A stretch of 64,000 nt of DNA from Mycobacterium kyorinense (lineage in GTDB: Bacteria; Actinomycetota; Actinomycetes; Mycobacteriales; Mycobacteriaceae). The position numbers and the translations under genes are program-made. Below the pieces are notes generated by a model. It was not told the DNA's origin. It saw nothing but the letters and a program-made list of their open reading frames with translations, and searched no databases. The DNA lies in the NCBI RefSeq assembly GCF_002101735.1, contig NZ_LQPE01000143.1, positions 185,289-249,288 of the forward strand, in the 5' to 3' direction. Of this stretch, positions 16,551 to 24,986 are shown one piece after another. Positions within the stretch are counted from its first letter, which is position 1, and each line of letters starts with the position of its first letter.

Positions 16551-17177
16551 GTGGCAGGCTACGAACCCCCAGGCAACGGCGGCGACGAGCCGACCCAATA
16601 TGGCCCCAGGTACGGCCAGGGCGGCTACGACCAGGGTGGCGAGCCGACCCAATACGCGCCGAACTACCGCGAAAGCGGCGAGCCGACCCAGTACGCGCCT
16701 GATTACGGCGGATACGAGCCCGAACCGGCATACGACGAGGGCGAAGCGGAACCGCCGGCCGAAGCCACGCCTTGGCATCGCAGGCCTGCGGCGCTGATCG
16801 CCTGGGGTGTCGCGGTCGCGATCCTGATCGCCCTGATCGTTTGGGGAATCCTCCAGCTGACGAGCGGGCACGGCAAGACCCCCACCACCACGACGTCGTC
16901 GACGACCACCACCACGACGGCGCCACCCACTACGACGTCCGCTGCGCCGGTCGTTCCGCCCGCCACCCCCGCGCCCACCACCACGACAGTGCCGACAACG
17001 ACGACCACCACCACCACCACGACTACGACGACTACGACTACGACCACCACGACGACAACCACCACGACCACCACCGCGCCGACGACGACGGCCACCACCA
17101 CATCAGCGCCACCCGGCGCCTTCACCCCGCCGTCGGTGATCACGTTGCCGCCGATCACGCTGCCGCCAGGGCTCTGA
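16551..17177 (+). CDS. Single-pass membrane protein with poly-Thr tail (tandem paralog 2)
   Basis: 208 residues from GTG 16551; an upstream ATG in frame is disfavoured because the -10 box lies between. The cytoplasmic part (about 1-75) contains short tandem repeats of the type GEPTQYAPNY (three copies, plus DEPTQYGPRY). One membrane helix follows (about 80-102, LIAWGVAVAILIALIVWGIL). The outside tail is dominated by a run of Thr broken by few Pro/Val/Ala and ends PPSVITLPPITLPPGL. The Thr run is coded by mixed acc/acg/act codons and could vary in length. The PTQY repeats resemble phosphorylatable FHA- or PBP-interaction tails only loosely. Function unknown. Confidence 0.8.
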   Translation: MAGYEPPGNGGDEPTQYGPRYGQGGYDQGGEPTQYAPNYRESGEPTQYAPDYGGYEPEPAYDEGEAEPPAEATPWHRRPAALIAWGVAVAILIALIVWGILQLTSGHGKTPTTTTSSTTTTTTAPPTTTSAAPVVPPATPAPTTTTVPTTTTTTTTTTTTTTTTTTTTTTTTTTTAPTTTATTTSAPPGAFTPPSVITLPPITLPPGL

Positions 17178-17182
17178 GCCGA

Positions 17183-17188
17183 TACGAT
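17183..17188 (+). promoter_or_regulatory. -10 box (TACGAT) for leaderless gene at 17197
   Basis: TACGAT is eight bases before the GTG start and only five bases after the preceding stop codon. This suggests that the third paralog has its own transcript. Confidence 0.5.
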
Positions 17189-17196
17189 CGCTTCCC

Positions 17197-17589
17197 GTGA
17201 AGGGGACCGAACCACCCGACAACGGCGGCGACGACCCGTTCATTCGGGCTGACGACCCGTCACCGTGGTACCTCAAGCCGTGGGCACTGGCGGGATGGGG
17301 TCTGCTGGTCGTCTTCCTGATCGGGGTGATCATCTGGGGTCTCGTCGTGCTGGCGACTGGCGGCGGAGGCGAAGCGCCCTCCCCCACCACGACGACGACG
17401 ACCACTACTACCACCACGACCACAACCACCATCACAACCACCACGACCACCACGACCACGACCGTGGAACCGACAACCACGGCCCCGCGATGGACCACGC
17501 AAGCGCCGCCACCGCCTGTGACGAGCGCGCCGAAGCATCACTGGTGGGACGATCTACCCCCCATCCACGTACCCGGCGTCAACCCCTAA
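17197..17589 (+). CDS. Single-pass membrane protein with Thr-rich tail (tandem paralog 3)
   Basis: 130 residues from GTG. A short acidic N-terminus with PPDNGGDDPF (compare PPGNGGDEPT in paralog 2) leads to WYLKPWALAGWG, one helix (about 30-52, LLVVFLIGVIIWGLVVLATGG), a Thr run and a Pro-rich end (VTSAPKHHWWDDLPPIHVPG). The shared N-terminal and helix-flanking residues show that it is a duplication of paralog 2. It converges on iniC and overlaps its stop region by 11 bases. Confidence 0.78.
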   Translation: MKGTEPPDNGGDDPFIRADDPSPWYLKPWALAGWGLLVVFLIGVIIWGLVVLATGGGGEAPSPTTTTTTTTTTTTTTTITTTTTTTTTTVEPTTTAPRWTTQAPPPPVTSAPKHHWWDDLPPIHVPGVNP

Positions 17590-19072
17590 GAGTCTGTGCG
17601 CCTTGATATTCGGCGACGATCGCCTCGGCGCTGCGCACCGCCGCACGGCATGCCCTGGTGGTGAAAGGGTCATTGAGGGGGTGTTCCGCGCGACGGCGCC
17701 AGCGTTGGGCAGCGGCGAACGCCGCGCGCGGACCGTCATAGCTTGCCCCGGCGGACAGGCCGAGCCGGCTGGCCGTGTCGGTGCCCGACCCGCCGATGAT
17801 GCGACGCAGCGAGGCCATCTCGTCGTCGTTCAAAGTTGTTTGCCGCGAAGACAATTGGCTTAGCAGTCGAAGCTCCTCGAAGGCGTGGGTGTCGGCCAGC
17901 AGCGGGTCGATGTCGGCGATGACGTAGGGCGTGGCCGCGATCGGGTGAGCCTCGACGAATCGCCGCAACGACACCAGCGCCGTGTGCGCCTTGAGCATGT
18001 CGGCGCGCTGCGCGAATTGCTGGTCGATCACCTCACGCAGGGCCACCAGCCCGCTGCGTTTCAACAGCTCGTCGGCCAGACCCGCCGCGTCGCCGACACC
18101 GGACCGCAACACGGCGAGCGAGATGCGGATGCCGAACATGCCGAACCTCTCCACCAGTTGCCTGCGGGTACCGCCATCCACCGGCAATGCGCTGCCGGGG
18201 CGGGCGAAGCGGTCCACGCTCAGCATGGCCTTGTTGAGCTCGGTGGCATCGACCGCGGCAAGCTTTTGCAGCGCAACGAATTCCGACTGTCGCAGCGTGC
18301 GCGCGGTCAGTGCTAACAGCCCCGACACCGGCACCACCGCCTGACAGATCCCGGTCTGGTTCATCTCGGCGGTGAACCGGGCAGCGACATCCTTGGCCGA
18401 CAGCATCGCGTCGATTCGCCCGGCACCAATCTCGTCGGCGCGCGACGCCACCCCGATGATGCCCAGCGCTCCCGCCGAGGTGCCGACCAGATCGCCGATC
18501 TGCTTGAGCAACGCGATGTCGGCGGCGTTGAGAGTGCGCAACAGGAACGCCACCGCATCGACTCGCGGCACGCCGTCTTCGGGTACCAGCAGCCGCAGGG
18601 TGCGCTCGGAGACGTCGCGGGCCAACGACGACGTGCCCGGGGTGTCGATGATCGTGATGTCGATCAGCTCTGGGGCGGGCCACTGCACATCCAGATCGAC
18701 CACATTGGCGGGGTCTAGGCGGCTCAGGTCGAAGGTGAGCCCGCCGTCGTGGGTGATCGGCACGTTGCAGCGGCGCCCGCCGCGGTGGTTGGCGGTGACT
18801 TTGGGAGTGGGGCCGTGCCGAAACCACGTCACGATCCGGGTGGCCTCAGTGGCGTCGGTGGGGGCAATGTCTTGTCCGACAAGCGCATTGACCAATGTTG
18901 ACTTGCCCGCCTTGAGCGTGCCGGCAAGCGCGATGCGCATCGGTTCACCCAGCCGCGCACCGATGCGTTCGAGTGCGGAGAACACGTCGGGACGGCCGCG
19001 GTACGCCGGGTCGCCTTGGTAGGCGCGGATGGTCCCGCCCAGGATGGCGCGGACCTGTTCGCTGGTGCTCAC
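17579..19072 (-). CDS. iniC: IniC, dynamin-like GTPase of the isoniazid-inducible operon
   Basis: 497 residues from GTG 19072, which overlaps the iniA stop (GTGA). GTPase motifs: G1 GTLKAGKSTLVNAL (about residues 49-62), G3 DTPGTSS near 155 and G4 region ASRADEIGAG near 215. The rest is helical, as in bacterial dynamin-like proteins. The frame is open far upstream, but that part is antisense to iniA structure and is rejected. Mtb IniC is about the same length. With IniA it is induced by cell-wall inhibitors and thought to remodel or stabilise the plasma membrane. Its stop region overlaps the convergent paralog-3 gene. Confidence 0.93.
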   Translation of the reverse strand: MSTSEQVRAILGGTIRAYQGDPAYRGRPDVFSALERIGARLGEPMRIALAGTLKAGKSTLVNALVGQDIAPTDATEATRIVTWFRHGPTPKVTANHRGGRRCNVPITHDGGLTFDLSRLDPANVVDLDVQWPAPELIDITIIDTPGTSSLARDVSERTLRLLVPEDGVPRVDAVAFLLRTLNAADIALLKQIGDLVGTSAGALGIIGVASRADEIGAGRIDAMLSAKDVAARFTAEMNQTGICQAVVPVSGLLALTARTLRQSEFVALQKLAAVDATELNKAMLSVDRFARPGSALPVDGGTRRQLVERFGMFGIRISLAVLRSGVGDAAGLADELLKRSGLVALREVIDQQFAQRADMLKAHTALVSLRRFVEAHPIAATPYVIADIDPLLADTHAFEELRLLSQLSSRQTTLNDDEMASLRRIIGGSGTDTASRLGLSAGASYDGPRAAFAAAQRWRRRAEHPLNDPFTTRACRAAVRSAEAIVAEYQGAQTLRG

Positions 19073-20898
19073 ACCACGGCCGCCGGGGGTGCGAGGGCAT
19101 CCACGTTGGCGGTGACCTGGTTGAGGATGTCGAGTTGACGCTCTAATTCGCGAATTCGGTTGTCGCGCTCGGCTTCCTGCAAGCGTGCCGCGGCAATGCT
19201 GGCTTGCAGCGACTCGTTCAGCGACCGGGTGGCCTGATTGGCGATGCTGCGGTAGTGATCGCGCAGCTGACGGTGGATCACCTTGAGCCGGTCGCGTGAC
19301 TCCTTGCCCACCACAAACGACACATCGTCGACAAAGCGGCGCACGTTCGTCTTGGCCTCGTTGCGGGCGCGCAGCAGCCGGTTTTCCTTGTCCTCCTTGT
19401 AGGCGTGCCGGCCCAAAAGCAAACCGGCGCCTACCGACAACGGGTTGAACATGCCCAGCCCCGCCACCGCCGAGGACAGCATGCCGAACATCACCATGCC
19501 GCCGTACGAGCCGCGCATGCCGGTGATCACCTTGTGGCCCTTGCCCGCCGGCTTCGTCTCGAGGCGGGCCAGCGATTTGAGCTGCCCGAAATCCGCACCC
19601 ATCGCTCGGGCGCTGAGCTCCGGCAGGGCGACCGCGCCCAGTCCCACCTCCATGAAGCTGCGGGCCACATCGTCGGCAAGCGTCCGGGCCCGTTGATAAG
19701 CCCACACAAAGTTATCCCCCACGGCAGTGGCGATCGCGTTCTCCACCTCGGCGCCGATCTCGGCCCAATGCCGGGTCGGGTCGCAGGAGTCGATCGTGCG
19801 CTCGGCGTGTTCGGTGATCGCGCGAAACCGCGCCCGCAGGTCGTGGTCGACGTCGGCGGTGAGGTCGCTGATGCCGTCGTTGAGCACCTGTTGCCAGAGG
19901 GCGCTTTGCTGCAAAGCGTCCTCGGCCTCGCGCTTGCGCTGCTCGAGGTCCTCGGTGAGCCGCCGTTGCGGGTCGTCGAAGGCCGACAGCTCAGCGGTTA
20001 CCGAAAGCATCAAATGCTCTGCAGCCGAGCGGATCTCGTCCAATACTTGGTCGCGCACCCGGTTATTCTCGCGGGACAGCACTGTGTCGCTGAGGAATCG
20101 AACGATTGCGGGGAAGTTGGACTCGTTGTTGAGTTCCTTGTCGTTGAGTTGGATTGCGTGGCTGCGCAGTAGCGACGAGACGGGGACGACGGGCATCGGT
20201 ACTCGGGCGCGTTGCAGGTGACCCATGTTGGTTTTGACGATCTCGCGCCAGTGCGGATACAGGTCGATCTTGGTGGCGAGAATCAACCCCACGGGGCAGA
20301 TCCGGTGGGCCTGCTGCACGAACCGCATTTCCGGCTCGGTCAACTCCTGGCTGGTGTCGCTGACCATCAGCATCGCGTCGGCGGCGGGCAACAGCCCCAG
20401 CGTCGCCGACAGGTGCGGCTGACCGTGCCCGCCCACGCCCGGGGTGTCGATGAACGTCAGCCCGCCCTGCAGCATCGGGCTGAGCGCGCTGACCTCGATC
20501 CGTAGGACTTCCCGGCCCGCGGCCTGGGGCGCCCGTCGCACATCCGTCTGGATGTCGGCGACGGGGATGCTGACGGATTCCTCTTCCCCGTTGGGTTTTC
20601 GGACGACGATTCGGGCCGACGGTTGCGCGCCGTAGCCGACGACGGTGGTCAGCACCGTCGCCTCGTCGTCACCCACCCGGGCGACCGGCATATTCAGCAG
20701 CGAGTTGAGGAGCTGGCTCTTGCCCTGCTTGAGCTGCCCGGCGATCACGACCCGGATCTGCGGATCGGTGATGCGCTCGCGTGCCTGCGCCAACCGCTGC
20801 ACCAAGTCTTCGCGATTGTTGAGGCCGGCGATTTTGCTGGTGTGATCGATCAGTTCGACGATCACCGCCACCCGACGCGGGTCAGCGGGCTGGGTCAC
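19069..20898 (-). CDS. iniA: IniA, membrane-associated dynamin-like GTPase
   Basis: 609 residues from GTG. G1 is GQLKQGKSQLLNSLL (about 54-68), G3 DTPGVGGHGQ (about 152) and G4 ATKIDLYPHW (about 208). The helical neck/trunk carries a hydrophobic stretch around residues 470-505 (GGMVMFGMLSSAVAGLGMFN), which should insert in the membrane. C-terminal coiled coil (RLQEAERDNRIRELERQLD) fits a dynamin trunk. Mtb IniA (about 640 residues) deforms and fissions membranes in vitro and adds tolerance to isoniazid and ethambutol. It starts 26 bp after iniB, so iniB-iniA-iniC is one transcript. Confidence 0.95.
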   Translation of the reverse strand: MTQPADPRRVAVIVELIDHTSKIAGLNNREDLVQRLAQARERITDPQIRVVIAGQLKQGKSQLLNSLLNMPVARVGDDEATVLTTVVGYGAQPSARIVVRKPNGEEESVSIPVADIQTDVRRAPQAAGREVLRIEVSALSPMLQGGLTFIDTPGVGGHGQPHLSATLGLLPAADAMLMVSDTSQELTEPEMRFVQQAHRICPVGLILATKIDLYPHWREIVKTNMGHLQRARVPMPVVPVSSLLRSHAIQLNDKELNNESNFPAIVRFLSDTVLSRENNRVRDQVLDEIRSAAEHLMLSVTAELSAFDDPQRRLTEDLEQRKREAEDALQQSALWQQVLNDGISDLTADVDHDLRARFRAITEHAERTIDSCDPTRHWAEIGAEVENAIATAVGDNFVWAYQRARTLADDVARSFMEVGLGAVALPELSARAMGADFGQLKSLARLETKPAGKGHKVITGMRGSYGGMVMFGMLSSAVAGLGMFNPLSVGAGLLLGRHAYKEDKENRLLRARNEAKTNVRRFVDDVSFVVGKESRDRLKVIHRQLRDHYRSIANQATRSLNESLQASIAAARLQEAERDNRIRELERQLDILNQVTANVDALAPPAAVV

Positions 20899-20924
20899 CG
20901 GGTCGCCCTGCTTCTTGCTCGCGA

Positions 20925-22481
20925 TCAGAACCCGGCGTGCGGGTCGACGGGGTGGTGCACCGCCGCATCGGTTTCCGCCGCTGTGCTGTGCGACAGCGAC
21001 ACGTCGTGGCTGCCGTCGAACACCGAATGGCTTGATGCGTCGACGCCCGACTGGCCGGATGCGTCGAAGACCGAGTGATCCGGAGCGCCGACGGCGGAGT
21101 GTGTTTCGAACGTCGACCCCTGACTGGCGCTGACCGAGCTCGAGACACCTTGGTGCGCAGTGCTTTCCGAATTCTGGATGACCGAGCCAGATGCGGCATG
21201 ACCGGCTGTTACTGAGCCGCTGTCGTGGATGACGCTGCCCTGACTAGTGACGTTGGTGGCGCCGGCTAGCGAGGTGCTTTCGTGGCTGAGGTTGTCGCCA
21301 TGGCCGCCGGCGCCGACCGTCGCGGCGCCGCCCGCGCTGGTCTGGCCACCCGCGCCGGCCTGGCCACCGAAGCCGCCCTGACTTGCGAAACCGGCACCAC
21401 CCTGAACTCCGCCTCCAGCTTCGCCGCCCGCGCCGAGACCGGGGCCACCACCCGCGGCCTGCCCACCGGCTCCCAGCCCACCAGTTAGATGAGTCCCGCC
21501 GCTGAGCGCGGCGCTTTCGTCGGCGAGGAAGTTACCGCCGCCACCGCCGGCCGCCGCGGCAAATGCAGCGCTACCGGCCGCACCGGCTTGGGCGCTGAGG
21601 CCTCCCACACCGCCCAGTGAACTGCTCACCTGCGCACCGCCGACACCAAGGCCCGAGCTTCCGTCAGCGCTCAAACCGGCACCACCGCCGGCACCGAACG
21701 TCGCGCCTCCAAGAGCACCGGTTTGACCACCCGCACCGACGCCGCCGAACGAGCCGCCGAATTGCGCACCACCGGCACCGCCCAGACCCGCACCACCGCT
21801 GAGCTGTCCGCCCGCGCCGGCCTGACCGCCGGCTCCGGCTCCTGCCTGGCCACCGCCACCGGCTTGGCCGCCGGCACCGCCACCGGCATGAGCACCGCCG
21901 CCGAATCGACCTCCGACCTGGCCGCCGCCGTCGATTCCGGCCTCACCCCGTCCGTCACCGTCGAACCCCCCACCAACCTCGCCGCCAGCACCGCCCTGCC
22001 AACCAAAACCACCACCAGCGTCACCACCGAGCCCACCGCCAAAGCTCCCGCCGGCCTCACCACCGAAGCCCCCGCCCATACCGAAACCTGCTTGCGCGCC
22101 GAAACCCCCACCGACACCGAAACCGGCGTCGACGCCGAACCCAACCGATTCGCTCAGCCCCGCGCCGCCGCCCATCCAGGCGCCGGCCTCCCCGCCGCCG
22201 CTGAGGCCGGCGCCGCCGTCTACGAACCCGCCGTCGTTAGCCGAGAACGACGGCGAGGCAAACCCAAACTGGCTGGAGACCGCCTGCTGCAGGCCCGCCA
22301 TCGGGTCGGCGCTGTCGATCGTCAGGCCGGGCACTGCCGTGGCCGCCACCGACGAGACCTGCTCGGCGGACACCCCTGCCAATCCCGCGTCACTCATCGC
22401 CTGCTCGGGAGAGGCAACAAATGCCCGGGCCGCATCCTCGTTCCGGAAGAGATCGAGGATGTAGTCGATCAAAGAGGTCAT
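20925..22481 (-). CDS. iniB: IniB, Gly/Ala-rich envelope-stress protein
   Basis: 518 residues. A conserved N-terminal domain of ~75 residues (TSLIDYILDLFRNEDAARAFV, SPEQAMSDAGLAGVSAEQV) precedes a very long Gly-rich region (about 90-400) with PGRS-like GGAGG and GGFGG repeats, then a Ser/His/Val-rich C-terminus (about 410-518) with heptad-like repeats such as HSVFDASG. The N-terminus has no signal peptide. Mtb IniB is 479 residues with the same plan. It is the first gene of iniBAC and the best-known reporter of cell-wall damage. Ribosome-binding site AAAGG precedes the ATG. The role of the Gly-rich part is unknown. Confidence 0.92.
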   Translation of the reverse strand: MTSLIDYILDLFRNEDAARAFVASPEQAMSDAGLAGVSAEQVSSVAATAVPGLTIDSADPMAGLQQAVSSQFGFASPSFSANDGGFVDGGAGLSGGGEAGAWMGGGAGLSESVGFGVDAGFGVGGGFGAQAGFGMGGGFGGEAGGSFGGGLGGDAGGGFGWQGGAGGEVGGGFDGDGRGEAGIDGGGQVGGRFGGGAHAGGGAGGQAGGGGQAGAGAGGQAGAGGQLSGGAGLGGAGGAQFGGSFGGVGAGGQTGALGGATFGAGGGAGLSADGSSGLGVGGAQVSSSLGGVGGLSAQAGAAGSAAFAAAAGGGGGNFLADESAALSGGTHLTGGLGAGGQAAGGGPGLGAGGEAGGGVQGGAGFASQGGFGGQAGAGGQTSAGGAATVGAGGHGDNLSHESTSLAGATNVTSQGSVIHDSGSVTAGHAASGSVIQNSESTAHQGVSSSVSASQGSTFETHSAVGAPDHSVFDASGQSGVDASSHSVFDGSHDVSLSHSTAAETDAAVHHPVDPHAGF

Positions 22482-22962
22482 GTCAGAGCGCCTTTCGATG
22501 GGTCTCGGTGAAGTCCTCGGCGATCTTAGAGCCCCGATATGCGTCCTCCGGCAGCCCGAGTCGGCCCGGCGAGTCCGACCGAGACCACTTCTTTAGACCG
22601 ACCAATGCGCTGCATTAGCAGAAGCTAGGCGCGGGATGATCCGCCGACAAGGCCGCGCCCAACCCGGTGCGGACCGTCGACACAGGTCGCCGGCCCGTCG
22701 ACCACACCCAAAGACAACGCCGGCGTCGTCAACCGGCTACCCGACCGCTGCCCCTGGACCCACAGGAAACGCAAAGCGAACTCCCATGAACAATTCGTGG
22801 CGAGCGGGCGACCAACTGACGCGGCCGCAGGATTAGGGAACGCCGCATCGGAGGAAACGGTTACGGGGGAATCGTCGATGAGGCCCGGATCCGTCCGTCC
22901 TCACCCATGGGGTACCGGCGCCGACGATCACCACACAACCGATTTACAGGGGTTTACGACAT
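22482..22962. other. 480-bp divergent intergenic region, iniB promoter side and Hsp70-like gene side
   Basis: No credible gene. On the minus strand TAAGAT (22523-22528) is a candidate iniB -10, with a 40-base leader. GGTCTCGGT (22501-22509) and ACCGAGACC (22578-22586) are a perfect nine-base inverted pair flanking it, a candidate regulator site or RNA stem. The right half (22640-22900) is featureless GC-rich sequence; a GGAGGAAACGG purine stretch at 22850 precedes no convincing frame. Confidence 0.5.
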
Positions 22963-24846
22963 ATGACCGACGCGCTCGGGTTGTCCGTCGGGATGGCCAA
23001 CCTGGTCGCGGCACGAGTGGGCAGCGCGCCGGTGACGCGCCGATCCGTGCTGACGCTGTTCGGCCACCGGCCACCGGAAGTAGGAACGCCGGAGGACAAC
23101 CCGAACCTCACCGAACCCGGCCTGGTGCTGAGCGGGTTCGTCGAGCAGATCGGCGACCCGACTCCGCTGATCGCTCCCGACGGATCCAGCCACAGCAGCG
23201 AGGCGCTGGCGGTCGAAGCGCTCGACGCGATGGCCCGCACCGTCGGCTACGGGGCACCGGTGACGATCGCGGTCCCGGCGCACTGGAACCCCACCACCGT
23301 CGGGACACTGCGAGAAGCATTGGGCACCAAACAATCCCTCACCGCTGGCGCGGCGCCGACTCTGATCTCCGACGCCACGGCAGCGCTTGCCGCGCTCTAC
23401 GCCAAACCCGGGTTCCCCACCGACGGGATCGTTGCGCTGTGCGACTTCGGCGCCAGCGGCACCAGCGTCACGCTGACCGATGCGGCAGCGAATTTCCAGC
23501 ACATCGGCCAAACACTGCGCTACCCCGACTTCTCCGGCAACCGGATCGACCAGGCCATCCTCAGCCACATACAGGCGCGCGTCGTCGCGCATTCCGACGC
23601 GGCGGGGACTGCGCCGGTCGGCACGCTGTCCCGGCTTATCGAAGAATGCCGACGCGCCAAGGAACAACTGTCTGCCGCGACGGTCGCGGTCATCCCGGCC
23701 GAGACGCCCGGCGCGGCCGACGACATCCGCTTCCTCCGCACGGAACTTGAGCGCCTGATCGCCGACCCGCTGGGCCGATTCGTCTGCAATGTCGAAGACG
23801 TCTTGCGGCGCAATCAAATTCCGCCGGCAAGGCTGGCCGCGATCGCGACGGTCGGCGGTGGTGCGTGTATCCCGTTGGTCACCCAACAACTCGAGCAGCG
23901 GTTACAGGCACCGGTGGTCACCACGCCACACCCGGCGCTGAGCGCCGCGATTGGCGCGGCGGTGCTTGCGGAGCAGAAATCGTCTGCCGCTGCGCCTAAC
24001 GGCATGGGTGCTCCGACCGGCGCGCAGCCCACCGCGCTTGCCCCGGGCGGTGCCGCTGCGGCCCCGACCGAATTTGACGCGCCCGTTCCGACCAACGTCG
24101 CCCCCGCCGCGTGGGCAGCGGGTGCGGCCGCTGCGGCTGCCGGCGAATCGGTCGACGACGGCGCCCCATCGGCGACCTACCGCGCGCTGGCCTGGTCACA
24201 GGAGGCGTCCAGCGGCGAGGAGTCACTGCCCTATCACGGCGAGGATCACAGCGGCGAATACGGCCGCAGCACGACGGCCGCTCCGCCACCCGCGACGTCC
24301 GAACCCGCCCCTGCCGACTACGCCGCTGCACCCGAACCGGCGCGGCGACACAAGCGCTCGGGCGTCTTGTTCAGCATGGTCGCCACGGCGGCCCTGGTCG
24401 CGCTGCTCATAGCCGGCGTGGTGGTGTTCAAGTTGAGCTCCACCGACCACGGACCCACCCAAAAACCCCTACCCACGCCGAGCACACTGCCCAGCGTCGG
24501 CTCGCTGCCTCCCGCGCCGCCACCGGCGACCGACACCGAAACACCGTCGAACCCCAGTCCCACTGAGTCCGCGGTCCCGCCGCCACCGCCGACGACCACC
24601 GAACCACCGACAACCACCCGGACCACGGTGCCCACCACAACAACCACGGTGCCGACCACGACCACCACGGTGCCGACCACCACGACCACCCGCCCGTCAA
24701 CCACCTACCCCACCACGACCACAACCCCGCCGACCTTCAGCTATCCCATGTATCCGCCGGTGGTACCGCCCAGCACGACGGCTCAGGTGCCGCCATTGGT
24801 CCCGGTCAGGCCGACCTATGGCCATTACCCGCCGTTTCCAAGTTAG
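22963..24846 (+). CDS. Hsp70/actin-fold protein with membrane span and Pro/Thr tail (Rv0312-like paralog)
   Basis: 627 residues. The first ~330 residues follow the Hsp70 ATPase order: LGLSVGMANLVAARVG (phosphate 1, with Ser for the catalytic Asp and GMAN for GTTN), ALCDFGASGTSVTL near residue 160 (phosphate 2) and IATVGGGACIPLVTQQL near 295 (adenosine). A linker (about 340-455, Ala/Pro-rich) leads to RRHKRS, one helix (about 468-490) and an outside tail rich in Pro and Thr (PTTTTTVP repeats). The missing Asp suggests weak or no ATP hydrolysis. It is a paralog of the gene at 48937-50802, the Rv0312 ortholog. Divergent from iniBAC. An internal sensor coupled to an external wall-binding tail is an inference. 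Confidence 0.85.
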   Translation: MTDALGLSVGMANLVAARVGSAPVTRRSVLTLFGHRPPEVGTPEDNPNLTEPGLVLSGFVEQIGDPTPLIAPDGSSHSSEALAVEALDAMARTVGYGAPVTIAVPAHWNPTTVGTLREALGTKQSLTAGAAPTLISDATAALAALYAKPGFPTDGIVALCDFGASGTSVTLTDAAANFQHIGQTLRYPDFSGNRIDQAILSHIQARVVAHSDAAGTAPVGTLSRLIEECRRAKEQLSAATVAVIPAETPGAADDIRFLRTELERLIADPLGRFVCNVEDVLRRNQIPPARLAAIATVGGGACIPLVTQQLEQRLQAPVVTTPHPALSAAIGAAVLAEQKSSAAAPNGMGAPTGAQPTALAPGGAAAAPTEFDAPVPTNVAPAAWAAGAAAAAAGESVDDGAPSATYRALAWSQEASSGEESLPYHGEDHSGEYGRSTTAAPPPATSEPAPADYAAAPEPARRHKRSGVLFSMVATAALVALLIAGVVVFKLSSTDHGPTQKPLPTPSTLPSVGSLPPAPPPATDTETPSNPSPTESAVPPPPPTTTEPPTTTRTTVPTTTTTVPTTTTTVPTTTTTRPSTTYPTTTTTPPTFSYPMYPPVVPPSTTAQVPPLVPVRPTYGHYPPFPS

Positions 24847-24925
24847 GGCAGCCTTTGTCGCGGTCGGCACGACGAAGATGTCACTATGAGCAGGCCAAGC
24901 AGGCCTGAGCAGGCACGGCCGGATG

Positions 24926-24966
24926 GTTACCAGCCAGTAACATTGGATAAGTTACCGCTCAGTAAC
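24926..24966. promoter_or_regulatory. Two near-identical inverted-repeat operators upstream of etfD
   Basis: GTTACCAGCCAGTAAC (24926-24941) and GTTACCGCTCAGTAAC (24951-24966) share 13 of 16 bases, with identical arms GTTACC and CAGTAAC and different centres. Their centres are 25 bp apart. GGATAA (24945-24950) between them could be the -10 box, so a bound repressor would block the promoter. The GTG start of etfD is 21 bases downstream. Confidence 0.8.
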
Positions 24967-24986
24967 GCCCGAATTGGAGATGCTCC

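Noticed and set aside
19072..19705. Upstream extension of the iniC frame
   Set aside because: It overlaps iniA on the same strand in another frame, is His/Arg/Gly-rich without family features, while GTG 19072 overlaps the iniA stop and starts the known protein.
21723..22511. Long plus-strand frame opposite iniB (Thr/Ala-rich)
   Set aside because: It is the mirror of the GC-biased Gly-rich iniB codons; it has no start site and no conserved pattern.
22636..22962. Short plus-strand frames before the Hsp70-like gene
   Set aside because: Low-complexity Arg/Pro-rich reading, overlapping out of frame with the real start at 22963.
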